Of a stretch of DNA of 64,000 nucleotides, positions 1-10,123 are shown one piece after another. Origin of the DNA: Microbispora hainanensis (GTDB taxonomy: Bacteria > Actinomycetota > Actinomycetes > Streptosporangiales > Streptosporangiaceae). The stretch spans positions 1-64,000 of the forward strand of contig NZ_VIRM01000054.1 of assembly GCF_006874475.1 (NCBI RefSeq), in the 5' to 3' direction. The notes beneath the pieces are model-generated. The model saw only the letters and a program-made list of their open reading frames with translations. It had not been told where the DNA came from and did no database searches. The translations under genes were made by a program, and so were the position numbers. Each line of letters begins with the position of its first letter. Positions within the stretch are counted from its first letter, which is position 1.

Positions 1-142
1 CACGGTGCGGCCGGATTCGACCGGCTCGGGTTCACTGGTCGCCGGGCGGAAAGGATTGCCCCCGGCGACGAGCCCGTTCACGTGATACGCACGTCAGCGG
101 CCGAGCTGAGCATTGAGCCGGGCCTGGATATCATCGCCGGTC

Positions 143-925
143 ATGGCGTCATGGAGTGCGAGATACCGCGCGGGCGAATGCTTCGCCGTCTGGGACGAGC
201 TTCGGGCGTACGGCCCTGATGGCGTCCCCGAGGGGCTTCACGAGGACGCCGAGGCGGTCGCACGAGAGACCATGAGACGCGTCGCAGCCAACGTGGACGT
301 CATCGTGGAGCGGCTCACCGCGGTGGGCTACGCCTTCGCCTACCCCGAATATGCCCGTCAGGCCCCCACGAAGGATGATCTGGCAGCGGTGAGAAGGGCA
401 GAGCAGGTGATCGGCCCGTTACCGCTCGCTCTGCGCGCCTGCCTGGAGATCGTGGGAGGCGTCGACCTATGCGGCGACGGGGGCTCGGCGTTGCCCCATG
501 TCAGTTACCACGCAGATCCGTACGACGAGCGAATTCTCTACCCGGACCCGCTGATGCTCCCTCCAGGCTCCCGCCTGCAGCGAGACTGGGAATCATGGGG
601 CGGCGACTTCGAGCAGGGGTGCGCCTGCACTGATCCCGAAGAAGAGGACCGCTGTCGATTTCACTCGGAAGGCTTCCCCTTCGCCTTCGCGCCGGACGAA
701 GTCCACAAGGCCAACTTCAGCGGCGGTCAGCAGAACATCCTGCTTCCGAGCAACGCGGCGGATCCCGAGTTGATCGGCGCCCGCCACCGGACGGGTGTCA
801 CGCTTATCGATTACCTGCGGATTTCACTGGCCTGGGGAGGCTTTCCCGGTTATGACGAGGCCCCCGCATTCGTCGCCGTACCAGGGATGATCGAAAAACT
901 GCGTCGTGACCTTCTCATGTTCTGA
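143..925 (+). CDS. Hypothetical protein, possibly SMI1/KNR4-like
   Basis: A 260-residue soluble protein with no signal peptide or membrane segment. Residues around 85-110 (PLPLALRACLEIVGGVDLCG) resemble the start of SMI1/KNR4-type domains, where a short helix is followed by a glycine-rich turn. That family includes immunity proteins and many orphans, so no function is assigned. The ATG at 143 is preferred; an in-frame TTG at 113 would add ten residues that look unlike the rest. A cysteine-rich patch (CACTDPEEEDRC) lies near the middle. The gene ends about 80 bp before the convergent inositol phosphatase gene. Confidence 0.6.
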   Translation: MASWSARYRAGECFAVWDELRAYGPDGVPEGLHEDAEAVARETMRRVAANVDVIVERLTAVGYAFAYPEYARQAPTKDDLAAVRRAEQVIGPLPLALRACLEIVGGVDLCGDGGSALPHVSYHADPYDERILYPDPLMLPPGSRLQRDWESWGGDFEQGCACTDPEEEDRCRFHSEGFPFAFAPDEVHKANFSGGQQNILLPSNAADPELIGARHRTGVTLIDYLRISLAWGGFPGYDEAPAFVAVPGMIEKLRRDLLMF

Positions 926-1005
926 GCGCCACCTCTCGCCACGGCGCCAGACACAGTGACGCGCCCAGCGCGCGGCTCGCCGGTCCGGAGTGACCCTCAA
1001 GAGAG

Positions 1006-1818
1006 CTAGATCGTACGACCCGCGTCCTTTTCGACCCCTGAGACGAGTTCGACCAGGTCGGCCAGGATCTTCGGGGTTGCGGCGATGGTGGCTCGGGCCT
1101 TCATCGTGTGCGGGGTGCCGTCGATGTCGGTGACGATGGCTCCGGCTTCGCGGGCGATGACGACGCCTGCGGAGGTGTCCCAGGGATTGTTGGACAGCAT
1201 GATGCAGGCGTCGGTCTTGCCGTCGGCGACCCAGGCGAGATGGACGGCGGCGGAGCCGAACATGCGAATGCGCTGCACCCGGGCGGCGAGCCGGTAGTTG
1301 AGCGGGAGCCGGACGCGGTTCCTGGCCTCGGCGTCCTTGCCCACGGCGTAGTCGCCGACGGCGACGATGGCGGCCTCCATGGCGTCGGTGGTGCTCGCGC
1401 TGATCGGCCGGCCATTTGCGGTGGCTCCGGCGGCTTCGGCTGCGGCATAGCGGGTGCTCAGGAAGGGGAGGTCGATCACGCCGAGGACGGAGCGGTCGTG
1501 GTCGAGAAGGCCGAGCGAAGCCCCGCACAGGGGGATGCCGTGGGTGAAGTTGGCGGTGCCGTCGAGCGGATCGAGTGCCCACATGAGGCCGTCGCCGACG
1601 TTGGTGATGCCTTCCTCCTCTCCCAGGAACCCGATCTCCGGGGTTTCCCGTGACAGGAAGTCGCGTACGGCGTGCTCGACGGCGTAGTCCACTTCGGTGA
1701 CCATGTCGCGGTCGCCCTTGGCGGTGACCACGCCGGGGAGCTTGGTCGTGATGATCTGGCCGGCGATGGTGACGGCCTGCTCGGCTATGGGCAGTAGCGC
1801 GCGGGCGTCAAGGGTCAT
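1006..1818 (-). CDS. Inositol monophosphatase family protein
   Basis: A magnesium-dependent sugar-phosphate phosphatase of the IMPase/FIG superfamily. The metal-site motifs are present in order: TEVD near residue 41, GEEEG near 66-70, DPLDGT at 83-88, and WDTSAG near 214 toward the C-terminus. The substrate could be inositol phosphate, histidinol phosphate or 3'-phosphoadenosine phosphate; the sequence alone does not decide. The start chosen gives 270 residues, normal for the family, with a GGAG stretch upstream. An upstream in-frame ATG at 1899 would add 27 residues that lack family similarity. The gene stands alone. Confidence 0.85.
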   Translation of the reverse strand: MTLDARALLPIAEQAVTIAGQIITTKLPGVVTAKGDRDMVTEVDYAVEHAVRDFLSRETPEIGFLGEEEGITNVGDGLMWALDPLDGTANFTHGIPLCGASLGLLDHDRSVLGVIDLPFLSTRYAAAEAAGATANGRPISASTTDAMEAAIVAVGDYAVGKDAEARNRVRLPLNYRLAARVQRIRMFGSAAVHLAWVADGKTDACIMLSNNPWDTSAGVVIAREAGAIVTDIDGTPHTMKARATIAATPKILADLVELVSGVEKDAGRTI

Positions 1819-2130
1819 CCGGGTGTGCTCCGCTCCCACATAGAGATAGACCTGCTCGAAGACGGGGAACAGCCCGTCGGCGGCGATGTTGTCGCTCATG
1901 ACGAGCGTAGGCGAGTCGACTCCGCGGGCCGCCGGGAGGTAGGGCGGTACGACGGACGTCTACGGGCATCTCATCGAGGGCGAGCGGCGCAGGCCATTTC
2001 CGGCGCACTGCTGGTGCGACTCAAGCGGGCGGCTCCGAGGGTGGTTCCCGACGACGCCGACAACCGGATGAGCCGCGAAAGCACAAGGCCCCCGACCGGG
2101 AATTACCTGGTCAGGGGCCTGTCGTACGAG

Positions 2131-2203
2131 AGCCGCCTTGGGGAATCGAACCCCAGACCTTCTGTTTACAAGACAGATGCTCTGCCGATTGAGCTAAGGC
2201 GGC
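2131..2203 (-). tRNA. tRNA-Thr (anticodon UGU)
   Basis: The reverse strand folds into a 73-nt cloverleaf. A perfect 7-bp acceptor stem is formed by GCCGCCT and AGGCGGC, the anticodon stem TCTGT/ACAGA encloses loop CTTGTAA with anticodon TGT, and the T arm carries GGTTCGAATCC. The anticodon reads ACA threonine codons. CCA is not encoded; the base after the acceptor stem is U. It lies between the phosphatase and rlmB. Confidence 0.97.
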
Positions 2204-2254
2204 CTGTCACCCAGACGAGTTTAGTGGGCCCGGGGCCGTACCGTCACGGTGAAA

Positions 2255-3214
2255 TCACCGGCGACGATGCTGGGCGACCTCGTAGAGAGCGATCCCGGCG
2301 GCCACACCGGCGTTCAGCGACTCGGCGGCGGCGTTCATGGGGATGCGGACGATCTGGTCGCACGCCTCCCTGACCAGGCGGGACAGGCCCTTGCCCTCCG
2401 AGCCGACGACCACGACGAGCGGCTCGGTCGCGAGCTCGACGTCGGCGATGTCCACCGTGGCGGTGCCGTCGAGGCCGATCACGAACAGGCCCTCCTCCCG
2501 GTACGCCTGGAGCGTCTGGGTGAGGTTCGACGCTCGGGCGACGGGGAGGGTCGCGAGGGTGCCGGCCGAGGTCTTCCAGGCGCCGGCGGTGACGCCCGCC
2601 GAACGGCGGGACGGGACGAGCAGCCCGTGCGCACCGAAGGCGGTCGCCGAGCGCGCGATGGCGCCGAGGTTGCGCGGATCGGTCACGCCGTCCAGGGCGA
2701 CGATCAGCGGCACCTCGGCGGCCTCCCTGGCCCGCTCCACGAGCTGCTCGGGATGCGCGTAGTCGTACGGCGGGACCTGCAGGCCGATGCCCTGGTGGAC
2801 GGTGCTCTCGGTCAGCCGGTCGAGCTTGTCCCTGCTGACCTCCAGCAGCGCGATGCCACGGTCGGCCGCGAGCTTGATGGCCTCGCGGACGCGGTCGTCG
2901 TTGTCGATCCGCTGCGCCACATACAGCGCGTTCGCGGGCACGTGGGCACGCAGCGCCTCGAGCACCGGGTTGCGCCCACCGATGATCTCGGGGGCGTCCT
3001 CCCGGCGCGTACGGCTCGGCGTACGCGAGGACGAACTCCCGCCGCCCCGGGCCTCGCGCTCGATCCGCTCGGCGCGGGCCTTGTCCTTGTACCAGTGCCG
3101 CATGTGCGCGGGCGGCGTCGCTCCCTTGCCCTCAAGGGAGCGCCTGACCTTGCCGCCCGTGCCCTTGGTCGGCCCCTGCTTCTTCGACGGCTTCCCTGAA
3201 GCCCTTCCCGCCAT
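2255..3214 (-). CDS. rlmB: 23S rRNA (guanosine-2'-O-)-methyltransferase RlmB
   Basis: A SPOUT-class RNA 2'-O-methyltransferase of 319 residues that would methylate a 23S rRNA guanosine (G2251 in E. coli) using S-adenosylmethionine. The basic N-terminal extension (residues 1-85, lysine and arginine rich) is typical of actinobacterial members. It is followed by the L30e-like substrate-binding domain and the knotted catalytic domain with motifs NLGAIARSA, VGSEGKGLSRLV and IPMNAAAESLNAG. The gene lies 22 bp downstream of cysS on the same strand, the usual actinobacterial cysS-rlmB pair, so co-transcription is likely. Confidence 0.95.
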   Translation of the reverse strand: MAGRASGKPSKKQGPTKGTGGKVRRSLEGKGATPPAHMRHWYKDKARAERIEREARGGGSSSSRTPSRTRREDAPEIIGGRNPVLEALRAHVPANALYVAQRIDNDDRVREAIKLAADRGIALLEVSRDKLDRLTESTVHQGIGLQVPPYDYAHPEQLVERAREAAEVPLIVALDGVTDPRNLGAIARSATAFGAHGLLVPSRRSAGVTAGAWKTSAGTLATLPVARASNLTQTLQAYREEGLFVIGLDGTATVDIADVELATEPLVVVVGSEGKGLSRLVREACDQIVRIPMNAAAESLNAGVAAGIALYEVAQHRRR

Positions 3215-3236
3215 GGTCTCTAGCGTAGGGCCACGC

Positions 3237-4631
<1,395 letters not shown>

Positions 4632-5152
4632 GAAGGCAAGGCTAACGCCTGGCAGCCCAGCACAGGTCTAGTTGGGCGTCCGTGAACGGCTTCATGTGGC
4701 CGATCACGGAAACTTCCGACACATAAGTCCCGATATAACCCGAAACAAAACCCGTCACGATCTGTACGGCCGTCCGCGCGAGCTTCACCGAACCGGCGCG
4801 AGGCCCGGCCGGACACGCAGCGTCGCCAGGACCACGCCGGCCCCGACCGCGCCGGGCCAGGCCGGAGCCGGACCGCGCCGGGCCAGGCCGGAGCCGAACC
4901 GAGCCGGGCGGAAGCCGAGCCGCTGCCAGGCCGGAGCCGAACCGAGCCGGGCGGAAGCCGAACCGCTGCCAGGCCGGGGCCGAACCGAGCCGGAATTGGG
5001 CACGCCCGGCCGAACCAGGCCGAACCGGGGCGGAGCCGGCCGTTTCGAGAGCGTATCGGAGGTTGCCGGTGCGGTCGCCGATTACCGACACGAAGCGGGT
5101 GATCACGCGAGTGCGATCGATCGTCACTCCGATTCTGTAGGCTCGAAACGCC
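4632..5152. other. Intergenic spacer of about 520 bp with no supported gene
   Basis: This spacer lies between the divergent cysS and DUF2637-like genes. Long frames run through it on both strands, but they consist of repeated Pro/Arg/Ala/Gly words produced by GC-rich repeats, so none is called. It holds the repeat array listed separately and must also contain the promoters of both flanking genes. No convincing -35/-10 pair was picked out. Confidence 0.6.
4857..5011. repeat. GC-rich tandem repeats, 43-bp and 26-bp periods
   Basis: Units start with CCAGGCCGGAGCCG at 4857, 4883, 4926 and 4969. The spacing is 26 bp and then twice 43 bp; the 43-bp units differ at only a few positions. The core word CCGAACCGAGCCGG recurs several times. 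It is an imperfect array in the cysS upstream region. Confidence 0.8.
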
Positions 5153-6820
5153 ATGGACGTGACTCCCCCCGGCGCGGCAGGCACGGCCTCCCGCCCGTCC
5201 CGAAACACTCCCTCCGGAATCCCGCTGGTGCTGCGCCGCCTGGCCATCGGCCTCGCGGGCGCCGCCATCGCGGTTCTCGCGGGGATCGCCTGCGCGCTGT
5301 CCTTCGACGACCTGCGGGCTCTGGCCGTCTCCGGGCGTGCCGAGCCGCAGCTCGCCTACCTCTATCCTGCGGCGTTCGACGTTCTGCTTGTCGTCGCCCT
5401 GGTCAGCGTGCCGTTGCTGCGGGGCGCGCGCCTCCTGGTCCGCTTCCAGGCGGGCTTCGTCCTGATCCTGCTCCTGGCGTCGGCCGCCGCCGCGAACGCC
5501 GCGACCGCCGTCGGCGTCTCCTTCGACCCCGACGCCTCCGCGCTCGTCGTCGCGTTGGCGCCCTGGGTGATGCTCGCCGTCGGGCTGTGGCTGTTGCTGC
5601 TCCTGCTGAAGCACGTGCGCACCAACCGGGCCGACCTGGACGACGACGACCTCGATGACGAGTCCGCCGACTCCGACGACTCCGACGACGACCTGGTGCC
5701 CTTCGGCGGCGCGCGCGAGCCCCGGGCCGCCGTCACCGCCCCCTATCCGGTGGCCGCGCGGGAGCGTCCCGCACCCACGCCCACCGTCACCGCGCCCACC
5801 GTCACCGCGCGCCCCGGCTCCGAAAACCCGCACACCGCGCACGCTGGCCCCGCGCACGCTGCCACCGAGGAGCACGGTGCGCCGCCCCTGCAGCCGGTTC
5901 CGGAGGCGGTGGCGCCTCCCGGCTACGTCCCTCCGCTGCCGGTCAGCCCGGTCTCCGAGACCGTCGCGCCGCCCGAGTACGCCCCGCCGCTGCCCGTCAC
6001 CCCTCCGCAGGACAAGGATCCACAGGCCGACGATCCACAAGCCGACGATGAGAACGGCATACGGATCGCGGACTCCGTCCCTGAACCCGCGCGGGAAACC
6101 GGGTCCGAGGCCGCATCCGAGACCGCGTCCGAGACGATCGCGGAACAGGCACAGGACGAGCCCGAGGTCCTGCCGATCGTGCCTCCGACGGCGGCGCCCC
6201 GCACCCCGCCCGTCACGGAGCAGGCCGAACCGGCCATCACAGAACCGGCCGTCGCAGAGCCGGTCGTCTCAGAACCCGCCGTCGCAGAGCCGGTCGTCAC
6301 AGAGCCGGTCGTCTCAGAACCCGCCGTCGCAGAGCCGGTCGTCACAGAGCCGGTCGTCTCAGAACCCGCCGTCGCAGAGCCGGTCGTCACAGAGCCGGCC
6401 GTCACAGAGCCGGCCGAGACGGGTGGCCGTCCGGCGCAGCCCCGCCGCAACCGTCCCGTGCGCTGGGGCGACCTCGTACGGCCGCACACCGGTGACGTCC
6501 TCGTGCATCCCCGTCCCAAACCGGACGAGCCCGCCGACGCCGAGCAGGAGCGGGCCGAAGACGAGGCGGGCGTCGACACCCAGCCGCTCCGCCAGATCAG
6601 GGACGTGCCGGATCCCGCCCACGGATCGGACTGCGCCGACCCCGGCGAGCAGGACGGCGGGCGCGAGCCGTACGCCGCGGAAGACAGCCGTCAGGAAGCC
6701 CCGGACGCCCCGGACGCCGAGGACACCACGGAGGACGTCGCGAAGGACGACGAGGAGGGGACCGTCCCGATGGCGCCTCCGTCCGGCCGGATGCGCAGCA
6801 CGCCCCGCCCGCCCGACTGA
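5153..6820 (+). CDS. DUF2637-like membrane protein with long repetitive acidic tail
   Basis: A 555-residue protein. Residues about 28-150 form four hydrophobic segments and match the DUF2637 pattern (ALSFDDLRALA, YLYPAAFDVLLVVALV, then two more helices). This is followed by a short acidic stretch (DDDDLDDESADSDDSDDD) and about 380 residues of low-complexity Pro/Glu/Ala/Val sequence. From about residue 372 a 15-residue unit of the type SEPAVAEPVVTEPVV repeats three times with little change, encoded by 45-bp DNA repeats. DUF2637 proteins often occur with mobile or sporulation-linked regulators, but the role is unknown. The tail is probably cytoplasmic (inference from the positive-inside rule). 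A strong hairpin terminator follows. Confidence 0.7.
   Translation: MDVTPPGAAGTASRPSRNTPSGIPLVLRRLAIGLAGAAIAVLAGIACALSFDDLRALAVSGRAEPQLAYLYPAAFDVLLVVALVSVPLLRGARLLVRFQAGFVLILLLASAAAANAATAVGVSFDPDASALVVALAPWVMLAVGLWLLLLLLKHVRTNRADLDDDDLDDESADSDDSDDDLVPFGGAREPRAAVTAPYPVAARERPAPTPTVTAPTVTARPGSENPHTAHAGPAHAATEEHGAPPLQPVPEAVAPPGYVPPLPVSPVSETVAPPEYAPPLPVTPPQDKDPQADDPQADDENGIRIADSVPEPARETGSEAASETASETIAEQAQDEPEVLPIVPPTAAPRTPPVTEQAEPAITEPAVAEPVVSEPAVAEPVVTEPVVSEPAVAEPVVTEPVVSEPAVAEPVVTEPAVTEPAETGGRPAQPRRNRPVRWGDLVRPHTGDVLVHPRPKPDEPADAEQERAEDEAGVDTQPLRQIRDVPDPAHGSDCADPGEQDGGREPYAAEDSRQEAPDAPDAEDTTEDVAKDDEEGTVPMAPPSGRMRSTPRPPD
6269..6403 (+). repeat. Three 45-bp in-frame tandem repeats
   Basis: Copies begin with TCAGAACCCGCCGTCGCAGA at 6269, 6314 and 6359, with exactly 45 bp spacing. 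The first two copies are essentially identical; the third drifts toward its end. They encode the SEPAVAEPVVTEPVV repeats of the surrounding gene. Confidence 0.9.
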
Positions 6821-6888
6821 CTGACAGGCACTCCACCGGGCAGCGCCTCATCTTTCCCGCCTCATCTTTCCCGCCCCATCTTTCAGAA

Positions 6889-6934
6889 CGCGCAGGCCCG
6901 CCCGGCTGGAGAACCAGCCGGACGGGCCTGCGCG
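6889..6934. terminator. Bidirectional hairpin terminator
   Basis: A 12-bp outer stem (CGCGCAGGCCCG with CGGGCCTGCGCG), one mismatch and an 8-bp inner stem (CCGGCTGG/CCAGCCGG) close an AGAA loop. It sits between two convergent genes and could end both. There is no T-run, as is common in actinomycetes. Confidence 0.8.
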
Positions 6935-6975
6935 CTAGGGGGTGAGGGCGGGGGCCGCCCCACCGAGTGAGTGCC

Positions 6976-7245
6976 TTACACCCGCGACCCTCGCTTGAGA
7001 CCGGCGACGATGCCGACGCCCACGATGGCCAGTACGACCTGCATGACCAGTTCGATCCAGTCGATGCCATCCGTCGTCGCCACGCCCATGACCTGGGCGA
7101 TCGCGGTGCCGATGAGCGCCGCGACGATACCGACGACGATCGTCAGGATCCAGCCGATCGGCTGGCGGCCCGGCAGGAACAGGCGGCCCAGAGCGCCGAT
7201 GACCGCACCGATGACGATGGCGCCGAGAATGGACTCGATTGTCAT
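6976..7245 (-). CDS. GlsB/YeaQ/YmgE-family membrane protein
   Basis: An 89-residue membrane protein with three hydrophobic helices and the glycine-rich pattern of the transglycosylase-associated (YeaQ/GlsB) family: GAIVIGAVIGALGRL, PGRQPIGWILTIVVGIVAAL, VLAIVGVGIVAGL. These proteins are often stress-induced; biochemical function is unknown. The gene stands alone, convergent with the DUF2637-like gene. Confidence 0.85.
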   Translation of the reverse strand: MTIESILGAIVIGAVIGALGRLFLPGRQPIGWILTIVVGIVAALIGTAIAQVMGVATTDGIDWIELVMQVVLAIVGVGIVAGLKRGSRV

Positions 7246-7454
7246 ATCGACCTCCCGATGAGGGTGACCCTTTCATCCTCGGACAGTGGGCTACCCCATG
7301 GAAGGGAAATATGCGTCCCATGAAAGAAAAAAGAAGGCGGCGGCTCGATTCCGCGCCTTGGTTCGAGCCGCCGCCCACGCGTTAGTGAGACGCTCCGGGT
7401 CTCATTCTGGTTGGCATGTCCGATTGGAACGGAACATCCATGCCGGGAGGGCCT

Positions 7455-7913
7455 TCATGCCGGGAGGATCAGAGCGGTCGCGATGGCCGCGACGCCCTCA
7501 CCGCGACCGGTGAGCCCGAGGCCGTCGGTCGTGGTCGCGCTGACGCTCACCGGCGCCCCTGCGGCGGCCCCGAGGGCCTTCTCCGCCTCCGCGCGTCGAG
7601 GTGCGACCTTCGGGCGGTTCCCGATGATCTGGACGGCCAGGTTGCCGATCTCGAATCCCGCCGCCCGCACCTGGCGGGCCGCCTCCTCCAGGAGGGTCAC
7701 GCCGGCGGCACCCGCCCAGCGGGGATCGGAGGTGCCGAAGAGCGCGCCCACGTCTCCGAGCCCGGCCGCCGACAGCAGCGCGTCGCAGCAGGCGTGCGCC
7801 GCGGCGTCGCCGTCGGAATGACCGGCCAGCCCGGTCTCCTCCGGCCAGAACAGGCCGGCGAGGTGAAGCTCCCTACCCGATGCGAAAGGGTGGACGTCGA
7901 CCCCGACGCCCAC
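7455..7913 (-). CDS. ispF: 2-C-methyl-D-erythritol 2,4-cyclodiphosphate synthase
   Basis: Fifth enzyme of the MEP isoprenoid pathway, converting CDP-methylerythritol 2-phosphate to the cyclic diphosphate with loss of CMP. The metal ligands appear as DVH at residues 6-8 and in the [17 protein letters not shown] motif. The later [12 protein letters not shown] and [21 protein letters not shown] motifs are present, and 152 residues is the normal length. It lies 17 bp downstream of carD on the same strand. ispD, usually placed between the two, is absent here. Confidence 0.96.
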   Translation of the reverse strand: MGVGVDVHPFASGRELHLAGLFWPEETGLAGHSDGDAAAHACCDALLSAAGLGDVGALFGTSDPRWAGAAGVTLLEEAARQVRAAGFEIGNLAVQIIGNRPKVAPRRAEAEKALGAAAGAPVSVSATTTDGLGLTGRGEGVAAIATALILPA

Positions 7914-7930
7914 CCTTGGCGATGTGATGT

Positions 7931-8413
7931 TCAGGAGTTCAGCACCTCGTCGAGCAGGGCCTCCGCCTTGTCCTCGTTGGTCTTCTCGGCCAGCGCGAGC
8001 TCGCTGACGAGGATCTGGCGGGCCTTGGCGAGCATGCGCTTCTCACCGGCGGACAGGCCGCGCTCCTTGTCGCGCCGCCACAGGTCACGCACCACCTCGG
8101 CCACCTTGTTGACGTCCCCCGACGCCAGCTTCTCAAGGTTGGCCTTGTAGCGGCGGGACCAGTTGGTGGGCTCCTCCGTGTGCGGCATGCGCAGCACGTC
8201 GAACACCCGCTCGAGTCCCTCTTGGCCGACGACGTCGCGCACACCGACGAGCTCGGCATTTTCCGCTGGTACCTGTACGGTCAGGTCGCCCTTGTCGACC
8301 TTCAGCACCAGGTAGGTCTTTTCCTCACCCTTGATGGTTCGGGTCGTGATGGCCTCGATCCGAGCAGCCCCATGGTGGGGGTAGACGACAGTGTCGCCGA
8401 CCTGGAAAGTCAT
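7931..8413 (-). CDS. carD: RNA polymerase-binding transcription regulator CarD
   Basis: A 160-residue CarD/CdnL global regulator that binds the RNA polymerase beta subunit and stabilises open complexes, notably at rRNA promoters. The N-terminal Tudor-like domain begins [20 protein letters not shown]. The C-terminal helical DNA-binding domain contains [17 protein letters not shown] and the [16 protein letters not shown] helix. It heads an operon with ispF and is divergent from the lipoprotein gene across a 257-bp gap. Confidence 0.97.
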   Translation of the reverse strand: MTFQVGDTVVYPHHGAARIEAITTRTIKGEEKTYLVLKVDKGDLTVQVPAENAELVGVRDVVGQEGLERVFDVLRMPHTEEPTNWSRRYKANLEKLASGDVNKVAEVVRDLWRRDKERGLSAGEKRMLAKARQILVSELALAEKTNEDKAEALLDEVLNS

Positions 8414-8670
8414 GTGACGAGTACCCCTTCCGCTGTACTCCAGGGTACCACGCGGTTACCGCCTCCCGGAACAGTGAAAGGAACATAACTGCAGGTCAAA
8501 GCCTCGTTTTGGGGCTTGACAAGCCATCCACTCTGTGAATCGGCATACAGGACATACCGGATGACCTGCACTGCTGCGGCCTGTGGACCGGGAGCCGACG
8601 CCGGACCGGTGACCGGCGCGGATAAGGTGATTGCTGCCCATACACGTGCGTACCAAGGAGACCTCGAACC

Positions 8671-9318
8671 GTGACCAGCAGCCGCCGTCGCAGGGCGATC
8701 GCCGTTGCCGCGCTCCTCGCCGCCGCCATCCCTGCACTGGCCGCGTGTGGCGCCGGTTTCGACGCCAACACCAACGCGCCGTACGCCCCGAACGAGGCGG
8801 GTGTCCTCTATGACGGCGACGGCCCCGGCAAGGCATACGGCAAGAACGGCGTCATGATCCCGCAGGCGTTCATCCTCGGGCCCGACTCCGGCCAGGAGCT
8901 CGCCGCCGGCGGATCGGCGCCGCTCTACCTGACTCTCCTGAACAGCACGGGGACCGCCGACCAGCTCACCAGCATCGTCCCCGAGGAGCAGAAGGCCACC
9001 TCGGCCAGCGTGCAGAGCCCCATCGACCTCCAGCCGGGCGTGCTCGCCAAGACCCCCGGGGTCACGATCGACGGCCTCAAGACGGCGCTGCGCGGCGGCG
9101 AGAGCATCAAGCTCACGCTCCTGTTCAAGAACGCCGGCGACATCTCGCTCACCGTGCCGGTCGTCGCCCGCAGCCGCGAGTTCGCGACGCTGCCGCCGGC
9201 GCCGACGGCCACGCCCACGGCCCCGCTCGCCACCGGGAGCCCGGCGCCGTCGGACGCCGCCACCTCGGAGACCACCGAGGCCACTCCCACCGGGGCGCCC
9301 GCCGAGAACGCCGGCTGA
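8671..9318 (+). CDS. Putative lipoprotein
   Basis: A 215-residue exported protein starting at GTG with an AAGGAG ribosome site 10 bp upstream. A basic signal peptide is followed by the lipobox LAAC near residues 24-27, so the mature protein should be lipid-anchored. The central part (residues about 60-170) looks like a beta-sandwich with the pattern APLYLTLLNSTGTADQLTSI and GESIKLTLLFKNAG, reminiscent of PCu(A)C-like or DUF461 lipoproteins of actinobacteria, but the metal-binding Met/His set is not seen. The tail is rich in Thr, Pro and Ala. Its place next to the phosphate regulators may be coincidental. Confidence 0.8.
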   Translation: MTSSRRRRAIAVAALLAAAIPALAACGAGFDANTNAPYAPNEAGVLYDGDGPGKAYGKNGVMIPQAFILGPDSGQELAAGGSAPLYLTLLNSTGTADQLTSIVPEEQKATSASVQSPIDLQPGVLAKTPGVTIDGLKTALRGGESIKLTLLFKNAGDISLTVPVVARSREFATLPPAPTATPTAPLATGSPAPSDAATSETTEATPTGAPAENAG

Positions 9319-9358
9319 CGGCCGTGCAGACGTCCATGTAGACGTCCTGTAGACGCGC

Positions 9359-9390
9359 AGGAGCCCCTGTCCGGCCGGACAGGGGCTCCT
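9359..9390. terminator. Hairpin terminator between lipoprotein gene and phoP
   Basis: A long self-complementary stretch (AGGAGCCCCTGTC with GACAGGGGCTCCT around CCGG) lies between convergent genes. It can serve both directions. Confidence 0.8.
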
Positions 9391-9433
9391 TTCCATCGGA
9401 GGGGCCGCATGAGCCGTACGAGCCCCTACAGGC

Positions 9434-10123
9434 TCACTCGTCGGCGGGGTCGAACTTGTAGCCAAGGCCGCGCACCGTGAGGATGCAGCGGGGGTTGGAC
9501 GGGTCGGCCTCGACCTTGGCCCGCAGCCGCTTCACGTGCACGTCGAGGGTCTTGGTGTCGCCCACGTAGTCGGCGCCCCAGACCCGGTCGATGAGCTGGC
9601 CGCGGGTGAGCACCCGCCCGGCGTTGCGCAGCAGCACCTCCAGCAGCTCGAACTCCTTCAGCGGGAGCTGCACCTGCCGGCCGCGTACGGCCACGATGTG
9701 CCGGTCGACGTCCATGCGGACCGGTCCCCCGGCCAGGACGGCCGACTCCACCTCCTCGACGTCGCCCTGCCGGCGCAGCACCGCACGGATGCGTGCCACC
9801 AGCTCGCGGGACGAGAACGGCTTGGTCACGTAGTCGTCGGCGCCCAGTTCGAGGCCGACGACCTTGTCGATCTCGCTGTCCTTGGCGGTCAGCATGATGA
9901 CCGGCACCTTCGACCGCTGCCTGAGCGAGCGGCACACCTCGGTGCCGGGCAGGCCCGGGAGCATCAGGTCGAGCAGGACGAGGTCGGCGCCGTTGCGGTC
10001 GAACGCGTCCAGCGCGTCAGGGCCGGTGGCCGCCACCGCGACCTCGTAACCCTCTTTCCTCAGCATGTACGACAAGGCGTCCGAGAACGACTCCTCGTCC
10101 TCGACAACGAGCACCCGAGTCAC
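9434..10123 (-). CDS. phoP: Phosphate response regulator PhoP (RegX3-type)
   Basis: A 229-residue OmpR-class response regulator. The receiver domain has the acidic pair in VVEDEES, the phospho-acceptor Asp in LVLLDLMLPG and the conserved Lys in DDYVTKPFSSRELVARI. The C-terminal winged helix has LPLKEFELLEVLLRNAG, WGADYVGDTKTLDVHVKRLR and TVRGLGYKF. The start is GTG at 10123, overlapping the stop of the kinase gene by 4 bp, which implies translational coupling. By synteny with phoU and a PHO-box-like site it is the phosphate-starvation regulator. Streptomyces calls it PhoP and mycobacteria call it RegX3. Confidence 0.95.
   Translation of the reverse strand: MTRVLVVEDEESFSDALSYMLRKEGYEVAVAATGPDALDAFDRNGADLVLLDLMLPGLPGTEVCRSLRQRSKVPVIMLTAKDSEIDKVVGLELGADDYVTKPFSSRELVARIRAVLRRQGDVEEVESAVLAGGPVRMDVDRHIVAVRGRQVQLPLKEFELLEVLLRNAGRVLTRGQLIDRVWGADYVGDTKTLDVHVKRLRAKVEADPSNPRCILTVRGLGYKFDPADE

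Noticed and set aside
1-85. Possible minus-strand gene start (NGLVAGGNPFRPATSEP) running off the left edge
   Set aside because: Open for only about 27 codons with no recognisable motif, so it cannot be supported from this window.
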